NCBI GenBank assembly: GCA_944323725.1
Contig: CALUTP010000026.1
Coordinates: 1 to 53,202, forward strand
Reading direction: 5' to 3'
Source of the DNA: Candidatus Gastranaerophilales bacterium
GTDB taxonomy: Bacteria; Cyanobacteriota; Vampirovibrionia; Gastranaerophilales; Gastranaerophilaceae
DNA: 53,202 nt
Positions 51,958 through 53,202 of the stretch are shown one piece after another (position 1 is the first letter of the stretch; every line of letters starts with the position of its first letter). The notes beneath the pieces are model-generated. The model saw only the letters and a list, made by a program, of their open reading frames with translations, did no database searches and was not told the origin of the DNA. The position numbers and the translations under genes were made by a program.

Positions 51958-51976
51958 ACGTAAAATAATAACTTGT

Positions 51977-51984
51977 GCTATAAT
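51977..51984 (+). promoter_or_regulatory. -10 element of the M16 peptidase gene
   Basis: TATAAT (51979-51984), with an extended TG (TTGTGC-TATAAT), predicts a start near 51991. That leaves a leader of about 22 bases containing the ribosome binding site AGGTGAGG before ATG 52013. Confidence 0.65.
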
Positions 51985-52012
51985 AATTTTAAAAAAGGTG
52001 AGGAAATTTAAC

Positions 52013-53202
52013 ATGAAAAAAAGTTTAGTGAAATATCCGTTTTTAACAAAAGATGTAGAAGTATATGAAAGAGAAAATGGTCATACAATAGTTCTTGCTC
52101 ATAAAGAAGGAGAGATGGCTAACGTAAGTACATGGGTTAAAACCGGTTCAATAAATGAAAATGATAAAATTAACGGAATTTCACATTTTCTAGAACATCT
52201 AATGTTCAAAGGTACTCATAAACACAAAGCTGGAGAATTTGACCGAATACTTGAAGCTAAAGGGGCTATTGTCAATGCTGCTACATGGAAAGATTATACT
52301 TTTTATTATGTTACCTTACCAAAAGGTGAAAATTGCAAAGATCTTAATCTAGCAATCGAACTTCATGCTGATATGATGCTTGATCCAATTTTACCTGAAG
52401 AAGAAATTGGAGCACCATTTGATTTAAATGACGCAAAAGTTACTGATAAAAGAGAACGTCATGTTGTAATTGAAGAAATTAGAATGAGAAAAGACCAAAA
52501 TTGGACAAAAGTCTATAACACTTGCAATTACAATATGTATACTAAACATCCTTACAAGCGTGATGTAATTGGAACACCCGAAATTATATCTCACGTTACA
52601 AGGGATGATATTATGAATTACTATAAAACATTCTATTCTCCTGCGAACATGACAACAATTGTTGTAGGTGATTTTGATAATGAAAAAATTCTTGAAAAAG
52701 TAGAAAAAGAATTTGATTTTAAAGGCAGAAAAAATGCTCCTCGAAAGGTAAATGAAATTGATAAACCTATAAAACCTACAAAAATTATTGAATCAAAAGC
52801 GCATACAAATACAGCTTACGTTATGTTTGGCTGGCTTGGCCCAAAAGCTGCTGATATAAAAGGAACAATCTGTCTTGATTTAATCAGTATAATTTTTGGT
52901 GATGGTGGAAGCTCTAGACTATATCAAAACTTAATAGAAAAACAACCTGAACAAATCTTTAATATGGTTAATTCAGAGCATTATCAATTCAAAGACGGCA
53001 ATAATTTCTTTATTCAAGCTAATTTTAAACCAGAAAATAAAGAAAAGGCTATACAATTAATTGAACAAGAATTAAATAATCTCATTGATAAACCAATTAC
53101 AATATCTGAATTACAAAAAGCTAAAAAGAAAACTAAATCACGATTTGCATATGCTGCTGAGACTGTATCTGAAATAGGGGAAACTATAGGGTACTATACA
53201 AC
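52013..53202 (+). CDS. M16-family zinc metallopeptidase, N-terminal part
   Basis: The first 396 codons of a processing-peptidase/insulinase-type enzyme cut by the right edge. The inverted zinc motif H-x-x-E-H is in GISHFLEHLMFKGT (about residues 58-71), and the third zinc-ligand Glu follows in the helix around VVIEEIRMRK (about 150). The next domain begins YYKTFYSPANMTTIVVGDF, and SIIFGDGGSSRLYQNLIE is a conserved M16 stretch in the second half-domain. No signal peptide is present, so a cytoplasmic site is likely. AGGTGAGG lies 8 bases before ATG 52013. A second M16 half of similar size may follow beyond the window. Confidence 0.92.
   Translation, partial: MKKSLVKYPFLTKDVEVYERENGHTIVLAHKEGEMANVSTWVKTGSINENDKINGISHFLEHLMFKGTHKHKAGEFDRILEAKGAIVNAATWKDYTFYYVTLPKGENCKDLNLAIELHADMMLDPILPEEEIGAPFDLNDAKVTDKRERHVVIEEIRMRKDQNWTKVYNTCNYNMYTKHPYKRDVIGTPEIISHVTRDDIMNYYKTFYSPANMTTIVVGDFDNEKILEKVEKEFDFKGRKNAPRKVNEIDKPIKPTKIIESKAHTNTAYVMFGWLGPKAADIKGTICLDLISIIFGDGGSSRLYQNLIEKQPEQIFNMVNSEHYQFKDGNNFFIQANFKPENKEKAIQLIEQELNNLIDKPITISELQKAKKKTKSRFAYAAETVSEIGETIGYYT

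Noticed and set aside
51476..51958. 160-codon plus-strand frame inside nanE
   Set aside because: Antisense to a clear NanE with all family motifs; no ribosome binding site.
1..53202. CRISPR array, insertion sequence or prophage
   Set aside because: No regularly spaced direct repeats, transposase, integrase or phage structural genes were seen. The 13-mer repeat at 2968-3009 is a simple AT repeat.

Overview
The window is AT-rich (roughly 30% GC by eye) and comes from a diderm bacterium. It has a two-partner secretion pair, MlaE/MlaF-type lipid transport genes, a DUF374 acyltransferase, LysA and a probable DapL-type aminotransferase, plus c-di-AMP synthesis and hydrolysis genes. Several unknown proteins carry a short N-terminal S/P-x-F-x-G tag. 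These traits fit best with the gut 'Melainabacteria' (Gastranaerophilales/Vampirovibrionia, non-photosynthetic relatives of Cyanobacteria). That placement is inferred from gene content; no rRNA gene is present to prove it.

Layout. 1-2838: divergent two-partner secretion genes (a large filamentous adhesin running off the left edge, and its outer-membrane transporter). 3134-4114: a tagged HAD phosphatase. 4325-4399: a self-contained tRNA-Gly(GCC) unit. 4416-10311 (minus): two tandem WYL regulators, dnaE and a small tagged protein. 10312-10943: a 632-base stretch without a convincing gene that looks like a structured RNA or leader, followed by anmK. 12226: a small, strongly translated tagged protein. 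12534-16338 (minus): a glycosyltransferase, Gfo/Idh oxidoreductase, CDP-alcohol phosphatidyltransferase, trmL and nnrD run. 16503-17210: an unknown membrane protein. 17251-20095 (minus): DUF374 acyltransferase, nitrilase and dacB.

20233-26866 (plus): tig-clpP-clpX-polA and a small secreted protein. 26873-28484 (minus): tatD and tlyA. 28530-32155 (plus): gatD, mlaE, mlaF and a class I/II aminotransferase. 32241-34800 (minus): a HEAT-like protein, a doubly tagged protein and a two-domain glycosyltransferase. 34933-36357 (plus): an XRE regulator, mazG and a 67-residue protein. 36421-41413 (minus): a type IV pilin-like gene with a 13-base poly-G tract at its 5' end, then dgkA, ybeY, a 7TM-HD c-di-AMP phosphodiesterase and a GT2. 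41480-45324 (plus): a GT39-like glycosyltransferase and two unknown membrane proteins. 45374-51945 (minus): lysA-cdaA-yitT with a small protein, and a nanE/nanK run with two unknown small genes and a UbiA prenyltransferase. 52013-end (plus): an M16 peptidase, cut by the right edge.

Together these genes cover protein quality control (tig, clpP, clpX), DNA replication and repair (dnaE, polA), and cell-wall synthesis and recycling (anmK, dacB, gatD, lysA, nanE/nanK). They also cover envelope glycans and lipids, and c-di-AMP turnover. The observations I would follow first are three. (1) The poly-G tract frame-shifts the pilin-like gene against its only well-placed start and ribosome binding site, as in a phase-variable locus currently OFF. 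(2) A recurring TATAAT-N6-ATG arrangement at unrelated genes predicts leaderless mRNAs. (3) An N-terminal F-x-G tag is shared by otherwise unrelated proteins.
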